From positions 496,001 through 560,000 of the forward strand of contig NZ_VDUW01000001.1 of the NCBI RefSeq assembly GCF_008039555.1: a DNA stretch of 64,000 bases, given 5' to 3'. Origin of the DNA: Cerasibacillus terrae (lineage in GTDB: Bacteria; Bacillota; Bacilli; Bacillales; Amphibacillaceae). Under the pieces are notes generated by a model. That model did no database searches. It was not told the origin of the DNA and worked only from the letters and a program-made list of their open reading frames with translations. The position numbers were made by a program, and so were the translations under genes. Of the stretch, positions 46,467 through 54,697 are shown piece after piece. Position 1 is the stretch's first letter. Each line of letters opens with the position of its first letter.

Positions 46467-47238
46467 TTTAAATCAATTTCTTAAAACCTTTTTCACAACA
46501 CACGAATGCCGTATTTTATCACGTGAGGAAGGGGTATTCACAGTCCAGCTAACAGAAGAAATGGATAAAGCATTAATGAACCGGCCTTTTTACTGGCATT
46601 ATATGAAAAAGATGGGTAAAACCGGTGACCCTATGCAACTTACATTTATTACAAATTCAGAAAAACGCGAGTATAAAGGAGAATGGATTCATTTCGGAAG
46701 CCCTCGTTTACAACAAATCATTCATCATTTAAAAGAAAAGGAAAGATATACAAAGCTATACCAAAAAGACATCTCAGCACAAAACAAAGCATTATATCCT
46801 TGGTTAGTAACAAATATAAAAATAAGTTATATCGGAAAACAAATGAAAGAAGAACTTTTTTCCATTGGATTAAACTTAGTTAATGGAATGATGAGGACAA
46901 AAATGATGGATCTTTTAAAAAATATATCATTGCAAATGACAATTCCAGATTATTGCTATTCTATTTCTCCTATAATCATGCCTAAAAGTGGGTATAAACG
47001 AATTGAAAATGTGTTAAAACAATATATACAGGATCAAAATCATCAATGGGCAGAAGAATCACTTCGAACACTGGACAGTGAATTAAAATTATTACATCAT
47101 TTTTATAAGGATAATCAAGATGAAAACGAGGAGCAACTACTAAAAGAAGAAATGGATTTAAAAAATCGGTATCAGCCCACAATAAAGCTACAGGTTGTAA
47201 ACGGAGGGATATTTTATTTGTCTAAAAGTCTTACCTAA
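46453..47238 (+). CDS. yqhG: YqhG family protein, unknown function
   Basis: A 261-residue soluble protein with no motif that I recognise, paired with the helicase gene yqhH as in B. subtilis. GGTGA lies 5 bases before ATG 46453, inside the yqhH end; a GTG twelve bases earlier falls on that site. The overlap suggests coupled translation and a shared task with YqhH. C-terminal third is helical and charged (DNQDENEEQLLKEEMDLKN, an acidic stretch). Confidence 0.85.
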   Translation: MALSNLNQFLKTFFTTHECRILSREEGVFTVQLTEEMDKALMNRPFYWHYMKKMGKTGDPMQLTFITNSEKREYKGEWIHFGSPRLQQIIHHLKEKERYTKLYQKDISAQNKALYPWLVTNIKISYIGKQMKEELFSIGLNLVNGMMRTKMMDLLKNISLQMTIPDYCYSISPIIMPKSGYKRIENVLKQYIQDQNHQWAEESLRTLDSELKLLHHFYKDNQDENEEQLLKEEMDLKNRYQPTIKLQVVNGGIFYLSKSLT

Positions 47239-47243
47239 AAAAG

Positions 47244-47275
47244 AAAATAGCAAGCTCTACTGAACTTGCTATTTT
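47244..47275. terminator. Bidirectional terminator, yqhG / yqzE
   Basis: aaaatagcaag (47244-47254) pairs with cttgctatttt (47265-47275), 11 bp with a 10-base loop, followed by TTCTTTTT on the plus strand. It overlaps the end of the convergent yqzE. Confidence 0.85.
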
Positions 47276-47466
47276 TCTTTTTGTTTAAAAGATGATTTTA
47301 CAACAAAAGGAAGGACACCAAACCATTTATTGGAATAGGTTGAATGAGTAGGTTTTTTCATAGATGCTTTCATCTTTTCTTTCTTTTCCTTTCTTTCTTT
47401 CGGAGAGGAATTTAGAAACTCAACAGCTTGTACTGTTAATGATTTTATAACATCATTAAATGACAT
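47269..47466 (-). CDS. yqzE: YqzE family small protein
   Basis: A 65-residue basic protein: an N-terminal helix (NDVIKSLTVQAVEFLNSSP), a run of Lys/Glu/Arg (KERKEKKEKMKASMKK) and the conserved C-terminal NKWFGVLPFVVKSSF. The W-F-G-x-L-P-F motif is characteristic of YqzE, which lies near comG in B. subtilis as well. AGAGGTGA precedes the ATG. Function is unknown. Confidence 0.85.
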   Translation of the reverse strand: MSFNDVIKSLTVQAVEFLNSSPKERKEKKEKMKASMKKPTHSTYSNKWFGVLPFVVKSSFKQKEK

Positions 47467-47510
47467 ACATTCACCTCTTTAGTTTGTATATCATTACTAT
47501 TTTTTCACTT

Positions 47511-48011
47511 TCATTTGTTTTTATTCCTTAATCGCATTAAAATTTCATTTACAATCATTTCTGGTGATTTACCATCTGTAACAATTATTTCATCAGCATG
47601 TTTCTCATATAAATGAACACGCTTATTGTAAAGTGCTTTTCTATCTGCTATATCTTTATTCCATAATGGTCTATTTACATCCTTTTCTAGCCTTTTAAAT
47701 ATTTCCTTAAAAGAAGTAGCCAAATAAATAATTGTTCCATTTTGTTTCATAATATGTATATTTTCTTTCCTTTCAACAATCCCACCACCTGTAGAAATAA
47801 TCGGTTGATTCACCTTTTTTAAAATTGCTGTTTCATATTGACGAAAGGTCTCCTCTCCTTTTTCAGAAAATATTTCTGGAATGTTTTGTTTATATACTTT
47901 TTCAATTTCCCTATCTGTATCTAAATAGTTCTCGATTAATACTTCCCCCAATTTTCCTCCAATCGTTGACTTTCCACTTCCCATAAATCCAATCAAATAA
48001 ATTGTTTTCAT
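47511..48011 (-). CDS. aroK: Shikimate kinase
   Basis: Phosphorylates shikimate in the aromatic amino acid pathway. Walker A GFMGSGKSTIGG (about 8-19), the shikimate-binding Asp in YLDTDREIE (about 33), FRQYETAIL with the Arg, STGGGIV (about 77) and NRPLW (LID region) are all present. The 166-residue length is standard. It diverges from comG. Confidence 0.94.
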   Translation of the reverse strand: MKTIYLIGFMGSGKSTIGGKLGEVLIENYLDTDREIEKVYKQNIPEIFSEKGEETFRQYETAILKKVNQPIISTGGGIVERKENIHIMKQNGTIIYLATSFKEIFKRLEKDVNRPLWNKDIADRKALYNKRVHLYEKHADEIIVTDGKSPEMIVNEILMRLRNKNK

Positions 48012-48176
48012 TTTTTCCTAAGCTCCCTTATTTTTAATTTCTTTTGTTAAAAAAAATATATTGTTGAAGCAAATTCATCTATCTTTTCAAAGATAAAGTT
48101 TTCGATAACAAACAGTATTTTTACAAAATAAATATATTTTTATTTTTTTTAAAAAAAAGAAGGATTTTATGTTCTT

Positions 48177-48205
48177 TTGTCGAATAATTATAATTACAGT
48201 ATAAA
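48177..48205 (+). promoter_or_regulatory. Promoter of the comG operon
   Basis: TTGTCG (48177-48182), 17-base spacer and TATAAA (48200-48205). Just upstream (48126-48170) lie A-tract/T-tract blocks such as aaaagaaggatttt that resemble ComK half-boxes (AAAA-N5-TTTT) but are not exact. ComK control is expected from the operon and remains unproven here. Confidence 0.55.
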
Positions 48206-48231
48206 AGACCTTTTAAGGAGGTGAGATATGA

Positions 48232-49236
48232 GTGAATAATCATGCTACCTCACTTTCAGAAAAATTACTATCAGCTGCTTGTCAAATGTATGCAACAGAC
48301 ATTCATTTCTATCCTTTTACGGATGATACAAAAATTTATTTTCGTATCCATGGGAAACGAATGTACTACCAATCCATTTCTCCGCGCCAATATGATATCT
48401 TGCTAACATATTATAAGTTTACATCTGGAATGGATATAGGTGAAACAAGAAAGCCACAAAACGGAATGCTTCCATACCATTTACAAAACGAAATTTTTTC
48501 CTTACGTTTGTCTACCTTACCAATTAATCAAAAAGAAAGCCTCGCAATTCGAATTTTACCACAAAATGAAGTGAATTCTCTGAAAAATTTATTTCTTTTT
48601 CCAAATCAGTACCAGGAATTGAAAAACTGGATAACTAATCGTGCAGGGTTAATCTTGCTAACCGGCCCAACCGGCAGTGGGAAAACGACAACATTATATG
48701 CTTTATTAAGATCCATTATCAAAGAAGGATCTTTCCAAACGATTACATTAGAAGATCCTATTGAAAAGAATCTACACGATATTTTACAAGTACAGGTTAA
48801 TGAAAAAGCTGGAATATCCTATCACACAGGATTAAAAGCCGCATTACGACATGATCCTGACATCATTATGGTGGGTGAGATTCGAGATGCTTATACTGCC
48901 CAATTTGCATTTGATGCGTCTTTAACTGGACATCTTGTCTTAAGCACCATGCATGCGAATGATACGTTTGGAACATTATATCGTTTACTTGAGATGGGAT
49001 TGAATAAAACCGATTTAGCACAAACATTAATCGGAGTCGCTTCCTTACAATTACTTCCAATTCGAGTAGATAATAAAATAACAAGACGGGCTGCTATCAT
49101 GGAAACACTTCATCAAAAACAAATTCATCTTGCATTAGAAGGGAAGGGAAAAATGGCAGCAAATACCTTGCATTCTTTTCATCATTTACGAAAGAAGGCC
49201 TATGCATATGGATATATTTCCGAATCAGATTTTTAA
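48232..49236 (+). CDS. comGA: Competence pseudopilus ATPase ComGA
   Basis: Secretion-type ATPase that powers assembly of the transformation pseudopilus. Walker A GPTGSGKTTTLYAL (about residue 145), Asp box TLEDPIE, Walker B HDPDIIMVGEIRD (about 210) and His box STMHAND are visible. The N-terminal domain is short, as in ComGA. It starts at GTG 48232 after AAGGAGGTGA. A 3-codon frame ATG AGT GAA TAA begins 4 bases earlier and overlaps the start. First of seven overlapping genes. Confidence 0.95.
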   Translation: MNNHATSLSEKLLSAACQMYATDIHFYPFTDDTKIYFRIHGKRMYYQSISPRQYDILLTYYKFTSGMDIGETRKPQNGMLPYHLQNEIFSLRLSTLPINQKESLAIRILPQNEVNSLKNLFLFPNQYQELKNWITNRAGLILLTGPTGSGKTTTLYALLRSIIKEGSFQTITLEDPIEKNLHDILQVQVNEKAGISYHTGLKAALRHDPDIIMVGEIRDAYTAQFAFDASLTGHLVLSTMHANDTFGTLYRLLEMGLNKTDLAQTLIGVASLQLLPIRVDNKITRRAAIMETLHQKQIHLALEGKGKMAANTLHSFHHLRKKAYAYGYISESDF

Positions 49237-50251
49237 AAATAAATCATTAAAAACAGACATTCAATTACGCTTTTTAAACAGATTATCTCAGTCTCTTAAT
49301 AATGGCTATCCCCTTTTAGCAGCACTAGAAGCCTTTCAATGGGATTATGAATTACGAAAACCGGCAGAACGAATTATTTTATCATTAAGAAATGGGGTCT
49401 CTTTTGATAAAGCTCTTGAGGAGGCGGATTTTCATCCAACAATTACTTCTTTTTTATATTTTACAAAAGATGGTAATCTAACAGAAAATATAGAGAAATG
49501 TGCAGAATTATTTGAAAAACGTATGAAACACACAAAGAAGTTAAAGCAAATATCAAGATATCCCTTCATTTTATTCATTATTTTTGCAGTTCTTCTGTTT
49601 TTCATTAAAAAATCCGTACTACCTTCATTTATTGACCTTTTCCAATCCACCCCAAATACAGGTATCACCATAAAATTTTCTATTTTCTTTATTAATTTGT
49701 TATTTCAAACGATGGTAATGATAATCTTTATTACGCTTATCACTGCTTTAGTTTGGTACGTTATAAAACACAAATGGAATATAGAAAGACGAATAAAAAT
49801 CTATCATCGTATCCCAATCTTCCGCCAATACATTCAATTACACACATCTTATCTGTTTGCTACACATATAAGCACATTATTAAAAACAGGAATACCGTTA
49901 AAGGAAATCCTGACTATTATGCACGAACAAAAGAATCTTCCTATTATCGCTTTCTATACAGGATTGATGACAGAGCAATTAAAAAAAGGTGTATATATTA
50001 CAAGCCTCTTACAAAGTTTACCTTTACTTGATCCTAAACTCGGAATGATTTTTCAAAAACATTCCGATCGCTATGCTTTAGAAACGGATTTAACCATTTA
50101 CGCCGAATTAAAAGCGGAGGAATTTCATGAACGTTTAATGAAGATGATAATTTCCATTCAACCGATATTTTTTATCTGCTTAGCTTGCTTCATTATTTTT
50201 ATTTATATAGCCCTGATGTGGCCGATGTTTCAACTCATAAAAACAGTATAA
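49208..50251 (+). CDS. comGB: Competence membrane platform protein ComGB
   Basis: GspF/PilC-type polytopic membrane protein on which the pseudopilus assembles. Two repeats of the GspF domain are seen, with membrane helices at about 115-135, 160-185 and 320-345 (LACFIIFIYIALMWPMF). ATG 49208 has AGAAGG 9 bases upstream; another ATG two codons earlier is possible. It overlaps comGA by 29 bases. Confidence 0.92.
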   Translation: MDIFPNQIFKNKSLKTDIQLRFLNRLSQSLNNGYPLLAALEAFQWDYELRKPAERIILSLRNGVSFDKALEEADFHPTITSFLYFTKDGNLTENIEKCAELFEKRMKHTKKLKQISRYPFILFIIFAVLLFFIKKSVLPSFIDLFQSTPNTGITIKFSIFFINLLFQTMVMIIFITLITALVWYVIKHKWNIERRIKIYHRIPIFRQYIQLHTSYLFATHISTLLKTGIPLKEILTIMHEQKNLPIIAFYTGLMTEQLKKGVYITSLLQSLPLLDPKLGMIFQKHSDRYALETDLTIYAELKAEEFHERLMKMIISIQPIFFICLACFIIFIYIALMWPMFQLIKTV

Positions 50252-50264
50252 AGGAGTATTTACA

Positions 50265-50594
50265 ATGCGAAAAAACCAAGCTGCGTTTACATTGATTGAA
50301 ATGTTAATTGTTTTGATGATCATTTCGGTATTAGTACTTTTAATGATACCTAATTTAACTGGTAAAACGAAAGAAGTAAATAACAAAGGATGTGAGGCTC
50401 TAGTTGCCGTTGTACAAGCACAGGTAGAGTCATATTCACTTGATAATGGCTCCTTCCCAGACAGTCTAATTGTATTAAAAGAAAAAGATTACATTACAGA
50501 AGATCAACTATATTGTTCTAAATCTAACAAACAACAATTAATGTACAATAAGACTACCGGAAAAGTAACTGCTCCTACAAATAGCAATGAATGA
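50265..50594 (+). CDS. comGC: Major pseudopilin ComGC
   Basis: Main subunit of the competence pilus. A prepilin leader ending before F-T-L-I-E (AAFTLIEMLIVLMIISVL) gives the ComC (PilD) cleavage site and Glu5, followed by a hydrophobic helix. Two cysteines (NKGCEAL and LYCSK) can form the intramolecular disulfide known in ComGC. AGGAG precedes the ATG. At 109 residues it is typical. It overlaps comGD by 8 bases. Confidence 0.95.
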   Translation: MRKNQAAFTLIEMLIVLMIISVLVLLMIPNLTGKTKEVNNKGCEALVAVVQAQVESYSLDNGSFPDSLIVLKEKDYITEDQLYCSKSNKQQLMYNKTTGKVTAPTNSNE

Positions 50595-51006
50595 TCATAG
50601 AGGTTTTACGTTGCTGGAGGTTTTAATTGTACTTAGTATTTTATCCATTTTAATTACATTAAGTGTTCCTATATCAAAATCTCTTTTTGAAAAACAAGAA
50701 GAAAAACAGTTTCTCAACACATTAGAATCTGACATTTTATATATACAAAACCTGTCCCTTGGAACAAGAAGCCGTTCAACGATTGAATTCCACAAAGACC
50801 ATTACACTATTTTTAAAACACGAACAGAGAAACCCATCATCCGATATTTACCAAAAAACTGGCAAATAACTTATACAACATATAAACATTTTTACTTTGT
50901 TAACGGTACTATCAACAAGGCTGGACATATTCTCATTCAAAAGAACAATGAAAATCTGCAAATTGTATTTCCACTTGGGAGAGGAAGAGGATATATTCGT
51001 GAATAA
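50587..51006 (+). CDS. comGD: Minor pseudopilin ComGD
   Basis: Prepilin-like protein with leader MNDHRG and cleavage before FTLLEVLIVLSIL (Glu5 present), then a beta-rich domain. 139 residues. It is translationally linked by overlap to comGC and comGE. Minor pseudopilins are thought to prime pilus assembly. Confidence 0.92.
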   Translation: MNDHRGFTLLEVLIVLSILSILITLSVPISKSLFEKQEEKQFLNTLESDILYIQNLSLGTRSRSTIEFHKDHYTIFKTRTEKPIIRYLPKNWQITYTTYKHFYFVNGTINKAGHILIQKNNENLQIVFPLGRGRGYIRE

Positions 51007-51337
51007 TCATAAAGGATTTACTTTATTAGAAGTGCTTGTAGCCACAACGATTATTTTCATGCTCATCACCACAATGGTTCCACTAACCACATTACTTACT
51101 AAAGAAAGAAAACTAGCAAGTGAGAATTTAATACTAGCAAATATGTTGCATGATGAGTTACAGCCTTTTTTATGGAACAATAAGAGTGCTCCCAAACAAT
51201 TTCAAAAAAAGGTTAATTCAAAAAAAGTCATCTTCTCATTTACAAGAGAAGATGACTTTATCAAAGGATGTGTCAAATGGACAAATGTTAAAAACAAAGG
51301 AGATTCCATCTGTTTATACGGACTTCCCCAAGAATAA
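50999..51337 (+). CDS. comGE: Minor pseudopilin ComGE
   Basis: The prepilin leader NNHKG precedes FTLLEVLVATTIIF (Glu5 present). I chose GTG 50999 because GGAAGAGG lies 8 bases upstream and it gives a normal six-residue leader; it overlaps comGD by 8 bases. 112 residues. ATG starts further upstream would add about 34 residues before the leader. Confidence 0.88.
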   Translation: MNNHKGFTLLEVLVATTIIFMLITTMVPLTTLLTKERKLASENLILANMLHDELQPFLWNNKSAPKQFQKKVNSKKVIFSFTREDDFIKGCVKWTNVKNKGDSICLYGLPQE

Positions 51338-51737
51338 ACAAGGTTTTACGATGATTTCCTCATTATTTACGCTAATCATCATCTCTCTTACCCTTCCCCT
51401 TTTCATTTACTTATTACAATCAACATATAACTATACAACCAACCATGAGCAATTTTCAATTCAACATTTTTTCTATTTTTTACAAGATGAAATGAAACAT
51501 TCAACTGATTATAATATCTCTAACAACCAATTACAATTAAGTTCTAGTACAGGTGATTTAATTAGTTTTCAACTACAAGGAGAACTTGTAATAAGAAAAG
51601 TAAATCAAAAGGGATATGAAGTCTATCTACGAAATACAGATAAAATATACTTCTCACCCAACGATTATGGAATGAAGGTATCTATTACAACAAATAAGGG
51701 TGAACAATATGAAAAACAAATTATTTATTATGAGTAA
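51285..51737 (+). CDS. comGF: Minor pseudopilin ComGF
   Basis: A pilin-like leader ends at KNKQG before FTMISSLFTLIIISL; position 5 is Ser instead of Glu. The globular part contains SFQLQGELVIRKVNQKGYEVYL (core LQGELVIRKV), like ComGF. I chose ATG 51285 (150 residues), overlapping comGE by 53 bases; its ribosome site is weak, so translation is probably coupled to comGE. A non-canonical start nearer the leader is possible. Confidence 0.8.
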   Translation: MLKTKEIPSVYTDFPKNKQGFTMISSLFTLIIISLTLPLFIYLLQSTYNYTTNHEQFSIQHFFYFLQDEMKHSTDYNISNNQLQLSSSTGDLISFQLQGELVIRKVNQKGYEVYLRNTDKIYFSPNDYGMKVSITTNKGEQYEKQIIYYE

Positions 51738-52137
51738 TAAAAAAGGTTTTTTTCTTCCTTATGTTTTATTTTTAACTACTGTTGTTTTCATTATTTTAAT
51801 GACAAGTATTAAAATATATCAAAATGAAGTAACCATATCACGTAATCTTATGGAACAAATTGAAATGGAAACACTATATCAAATGGGAGTTACCGCTTTT
51901 AAAAATGATCTACAAAACCATGATGGTTCACATAAAAACAACAGATACTTGTATCATTTTCCAACTGGGGTTGTAAAAGTAAATTATGAATTCAACAGTG
52001 ATCTCGTACATTCCACCTATGAAATTATTACTAAAAAAAATAACACTTCTTTAACAATGGTAAGTTATATCAAGCTTTCTGATCTTGAAAAGAATAATGA
52101 ATCAAAATTTAATATAAATGACAAAACAAGCGATTAG
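51709..52137 (+). CDS. comGG: Competence protein ComGG
   Basis: Last gene of the operon. The leader SNKKG precedes FFLPYVLFLTTVVFIILM, a prepilin-like helix without Glu5, as is common for ComGG. AAGGGTGA lies 5 bases before ATG 51709 (142 residues). It overlaps comGF by 29 bases. No strong terminator follows; only T-rich sequence is seen at 52145-52167. Confidence 0.82.
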   Translation: MKNKLFIMSNKKGFFLPYVLFLTTVVFIILMTSIKIYQNEVTISRNLMEQIEMETLYQMGVTAFKNDLQNHDGSHKNNRYLYHFPTGVVKVNYEFNSDLVHSTYEIITKKNNTSLTMVSYIKLSDLEKNNESKFNINDKTSD

Positions 52138-52229
52138 ATTGTGTATTTTTTTCGACATTTTTTTAATTATACAGCTAAAAAATGCTTTTTCTACTATAAT
52201 GGTAGTAACAAAGATTAGAGGTGGTCAAA

Positions 52230-52916
52230 ATGGAACAGAAATTAAAAGTAACTAATGCATTAAGTGACCCTACACGCTTTAATATTTATCAATATATTAT
52301 TAAGAGTACAAATGCTGCAACAGTAAATGAAGTAGCAAAAGAATTCGATATACATCCTAATGTGGCCAGAATGCATTTGTCAAAACTAGAAGATGTTGAA
52401 TTAATTATCTCTTACACAAAAAAAACAGGAAAAGGTGGAAGACCAAGTAGGCTATACGAACTTGCTGATGATATCATTGAACTTAACTTCCCGCACCGAG
52501 ATTACAAATTACTCTCTACCATTGCACTAGATACTTTAACAAGATTGGGTGACCCGGGAAGAAAAGCATTATATGATACAGGTTATGAATATGGTAAACA
52601 GGTTATCCGTCAATATAAAAGACAAAGTACAATAACTATGGATGAAAAGTTACAGATTTTAGAAGAAGCTGGAAAAATGCTTGGCATGTATGCAAGTTTT
52701 ACTTATTCGAAGGAAGATGATTCTATCACCTACTCCATAAATAATTGCCCTTTTAAGGAAATTGCATCTAAAGATCATGCTATTTGTGATATGCATAAGT
52801 ATTTTCTCAAAGGAATGTTTGAAGCCCTTTTTACACATATTAAATTATCTGAGACAAATAATATTTTTGATGGATGTGAAAATTGTACGTATATAGCGAA
52901 ATTATCTGTTATTTAA
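52230..52916 (+). CDS. Winged-helix regulator with C-terminal cysteine domain (COG2345-like)
   Basis: An ArsR-like winged helix (1-80: ALSDPTRFNIYQYI, AKEFDIHPNVARMHLSKLE, core HPNVARMHLSKL) ends in GKGGRPSRLYEL. The C-terminal domain (about 85-228) has NCPFKEIASKDHAICDMHKYFLKG, core NCPF ... C-D-x-H, and a final GCENCTY. That spacing of cysteines recalls SufR/COG2345 regulators, some of which bind an iron-sulfur cluster. ATG 52230 has AGAGGTG upstream. It stands alone between comG and a promoter at 52926. Target genes are unknown. Confidence 0.75.
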   Translation: MEQKLKVTNALSDPTRFNIYQYIIKSTNAATVNEVAKEFDIHPNVARMHLSKLEDVELIISYTKKTGKGGRPSRLYELADDIIELNFPHRDYKLLSTIALDTLTRLGDPGRKALYDTGYEYGKQVIRQYKRQSTITMDEKLQILEEAGKMLGMYASFTYSKEDDSITYSINNCPFKEIASKDHAICDMHKYFLKGMFEALFTHIKLSETNNIFDGCENCTYIAKLSVI

Positions 52917-52925
52917 CAAGTTTTA

Positions 52926-52954
52926 TTTACATTCGAGCAAGACTCGTTTATAAT
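52926..52954 (+). promoter_or_regulatory. Sigma-A promoter of yqgY
   Basis: TTTACA (52926-52931), exactly 17 bases and TATAAT (52949-52954), 35 bases before the yqgY ATG. Confidence 0.8.
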
Positions 52955-52988
52955 AACATTGAAAAGGTTAACTAAAGGAGGGGAAAGC

Positions 52989-53231
52989 ATGGACAGAGTA
53001 TTCCGTATGCTTGCCTTTTGGACAGGGATATTTACAGTAATGTTTTATGTTGGAGATCGATCTGATATTGCATTATTATTCCTTGCTCAAACAGCTTTTT
53101 TCCTTACAGTAGGTTATTTGAAACTGTCAGAACGTATGTATATGTATTTATTTGGACTTTATTGTACATTGTTTGTCATCGGTTTCACTTGGTACTCCGA
53201 ATTTATTCTTGTACCAGGATTTGCTCACTAG
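52989..53231 (+). CDS. yqgY: DUF2626 small membrane protein (YqgY)
   Basis: An 80-residue protein with three hydrophobic helices (about 5-20, 25-43 and 50-70), beginning MDRVFRMLAFWTGIFTVMFYVGD (core RMLAFWTGIFT) and ending LVPGFAH. It fits DUF2626 of Bacillales, found near comG and yqgX. GGAGGGG precedes ATG 52989. It has its own promoter and terminator. Function is unknown. Confidence 0.85.
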   Translation: MDRVFRMLAFWTGIFTVMFYVGDRSDIALLFLAQTAFFLTVGYLKLSERMYMYLFGLYCTLFVIGFTWYSEFILVPGFAH

Positions 53232-53284
53232 GAAAAGCTTAAGATTTAGTAATTATTACTTAGCTAACGCTATCAACAAATCGT

Positions 53285-53317
53285 AAAAAACCCTGCATAA
53301 ACTGTGCGGGGTTTTTT
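53285..53317 (+). terminator. Terminator after yqgY
   Basis: aaaaaaccctgca (53285-53297) pairs with tgcggggtttttt (53305-53317) with one G-U pair and a T6 run. Confidence 0.9.
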
Positions 53318-53338
53318 ATGTTTTTATAGATAACACTA

Positions 53339-53367
53339 TTGACAAGTTGTTAATATACCTTTATAGT
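53339..53367 (+). promoter_or_regulatory. Strong sigma-A promoter of a candidate small RNA
   Basis: A consensus TTGACA (53339-53344), exactly 17 bases and TATAGT (53362-53367) lie between the yqgY terminator and the next hairpin, with no reading frame downstream. Confidence 0.75.
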
Positions 53368-53372
53368 AAGAA

Positions 53373-53458
53373 CTGTAGCTTAACTTATATCCCTAACCAA
53401 CAATAGAGCAGAACACATCCCCCCTTAGAGGCTGATCCCCATCAGCCTCTTTTCTTTT
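53373..53458 (+). ncRNA. Candidate trans-acting small RNA, about 85 nt
   Basis: A near-consensus promoter is followed about 85 bases later by a terminator: agaggctgat (53427-53436), loop cccc, atcagcctct (53441-53450), then a T-rich tail. There is no open frame with a ribosome site. The 5' part looks unstructured and carries C-rich motifs: tatccct (53388-53393 region), catcccccctta (about 53417-53426) and the CCCC loop of the terminator. Such motifs pair with Shine-Dalgarno sequences in Gram-positive sRNAs such as FsrA and RsaE/RoxS. I could not match it to a known family. It converges on yqgX, whose stop is 18 bases away. Confidence 0.6.
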
Positions 53459-53475
53459 TATTCTTTATTTTAATA

Positions 53476-54102
53476 TTACCCAGTTATAGAAACAAATGGA
53501 TTCGTTCTTTTTTCTTCACCTATTGTTGTTTTTGGTCCATGACCAGGGTATACGACAAATTCATCTGGCAATTGATATAGATGGTTACGTATACTGTTCT
53601 CTAATTGTTTAAAATCACCTTGAGGCAAATCGGTTCGCCCTACTCCACTTCTAAATAAAACATCTCCTGCGATAACAAACTTTTCTTTAAAAAACACAAA
53701 ACTTGTGCTACCCGGTGAATGACCAGGCGTATGAAGAACTTTAAAGTGAAATGAACCAATGTTTACTTCCCCTGGAACAAGTAATTGGTCAGGGGCATTT
53801 GCCTTTAATTCTGTCCCCATCAAAATCGAACGATTCAAAACTGGGTCCTCTAACCAGTGTTTTTCTTGCTCGTGTAAATAAACTTCTAATTTATAATGCT
53901 CTCGAATTTCCTGTACCGCCCCAATATGATCGAAGTGTGCATGTGTTAATATAATTGCTTGTGGAATTAAATCATGCTGTTCTACAAAAGCAATTACCTT
54001 CTCAGCATCTCCACCTGGGTCAACAATTAAGGCTTGATTATCAACATAAATGATATAACAGTTTGTTCCCAATGGACCTAATTGCATTTTCATGATTTCC
54101 AT
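53476..54102 (-). CDS. yqgX: MBL-fold hydrolase, glyoxalase II-like (YqgX)
   Basis: Metallo-beta-lactamase fold hydrolase. The metal motif is THAHFDHIG (about residues 53-61), followed by HTPGHSPGS (His), AGDVLFRSGVGRTDLP (Asp) and VYPGHGP (His). 208 residues without the C-terminal helical domain of true glyoxalase II. B. subtilis YqgX has been reported to act in methylglyoxal or bacillithiol-related metabolism, but substrate here is uncertain. GGGTGG precedes the ATG. Confidence 0.9.
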   Translation of the reverse strand: MEIMKMQLGPLGTNCYIIYVDNQALIVDPGGDAEKVIAFVEQHDLIPQAIILTHAHFDHIGAVQEIREHYKLEVYLHEQEKHWLEDPVLNRSILMGTELKANAPDQLLVPGEVNIGSFHFKVLHTPGHSPGSTSFVFFKEKFVIAGDVLFRSGVGRTDLPQGDFKQLENSIRNHLYQLPDEFVVYPGHGPKTTIGEEKRTNPFVSITG

Positions 54103-54140
54103 TTATTAATACCACCCTTTTTATATAATTTAATTTGAAT

Positions 54141-54169
54141 TTGCCCTGACAATACCAAAATGGTATAAT
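54141..54169 (+). promoter_or_regulatory. Sigma-A promoter of yqgW
   Basis: TTGCCC (54141-54146), 17 bases and TATAAT (54164-54169), giving a leader of about 80 bases before the yqgW ATG. Confidence 0.7.
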
Positions 54170-54256
54170 AGGATAAGAACTAGTGACTAAATACATAATA
54201 GGATATGTAAGCAATGAAATTCAACTCACATACGAAATTTAAGGAGGACAATATTT

Positions 54257-54436
54257 ATGAACCATCTTGTTTTAGCAATTATTTTCCTAGTTGTTGCTGT
54301 TGTATCTCTCATAGGATTATTTCGTTCCTTTAAATTTAAAAACGGACTCGCTATTGTTTTCGCAGGATTGTCTACATTAACATTTGGCTTTTTCTCAATC
54401 GCAACGATTATTAACGTTTTGAAAGAAGCTATGTAG
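54257..54436 (+). CDS. yqgW: DUF2759 small membrane protein (YqgW)
   Basis: A 59-residue protein with two membrane helices (about 3-22 and 31-52) joined by the short basic loop FRSFKFKNG. This is the DUF2759 (YqgW) pattern, and the place next to yqgX is conserved. AAGGAGGA lies upstream of the ATG. Flanked by its own promoter and terminator. Function is unknown. Confidence 0.82.
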   Translation: MNHLVLAIIFLVVAVVSLIGLFRSFKFKNGLAIVFAGLSTLTFGFFSIATIINVLKEAM

Positions 54437-54463
54437 ATTATCGTTCCTCACAAACAATTCAAT

Positions 54464-54499
54464 AAAAAAACGCAGAGAATTTTTTCTCTGCGTTTTTTT
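54464..54499 (+). terminator. Terminator after yqgW
   Basis: A perfect stem of 15 bp (aaaaaaacgcagaga at 54464-54478 with tctctgcgttttttt at 54485-54499) and a T7 run. Confidence 0.92.
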
Positions 54500-54697
54500 C
54501 ATCTTCTATTATAGATACCCCTTTCATCTCAAACTTAGATATAATTCTATATATTATTTCCACTTGAATCAATTTCATAATTCAATAATCACATTCAAAA
54601 TATGAACAATTTAAATGGATCACTTAATCCGTTACCCTGCACTACAGGCGGCTACTTTTTACAAACCCGGCCTTAAGCCTCGAGAAAATCACTATGA

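Noticed and set aside
48126..48170. Exact ComK boxes upstream of comGA
   Set aside because: Several A/T tracts resemble AAAA-N5-TTTT but none matches with the right spacing; kept only as a comment on the promoter.
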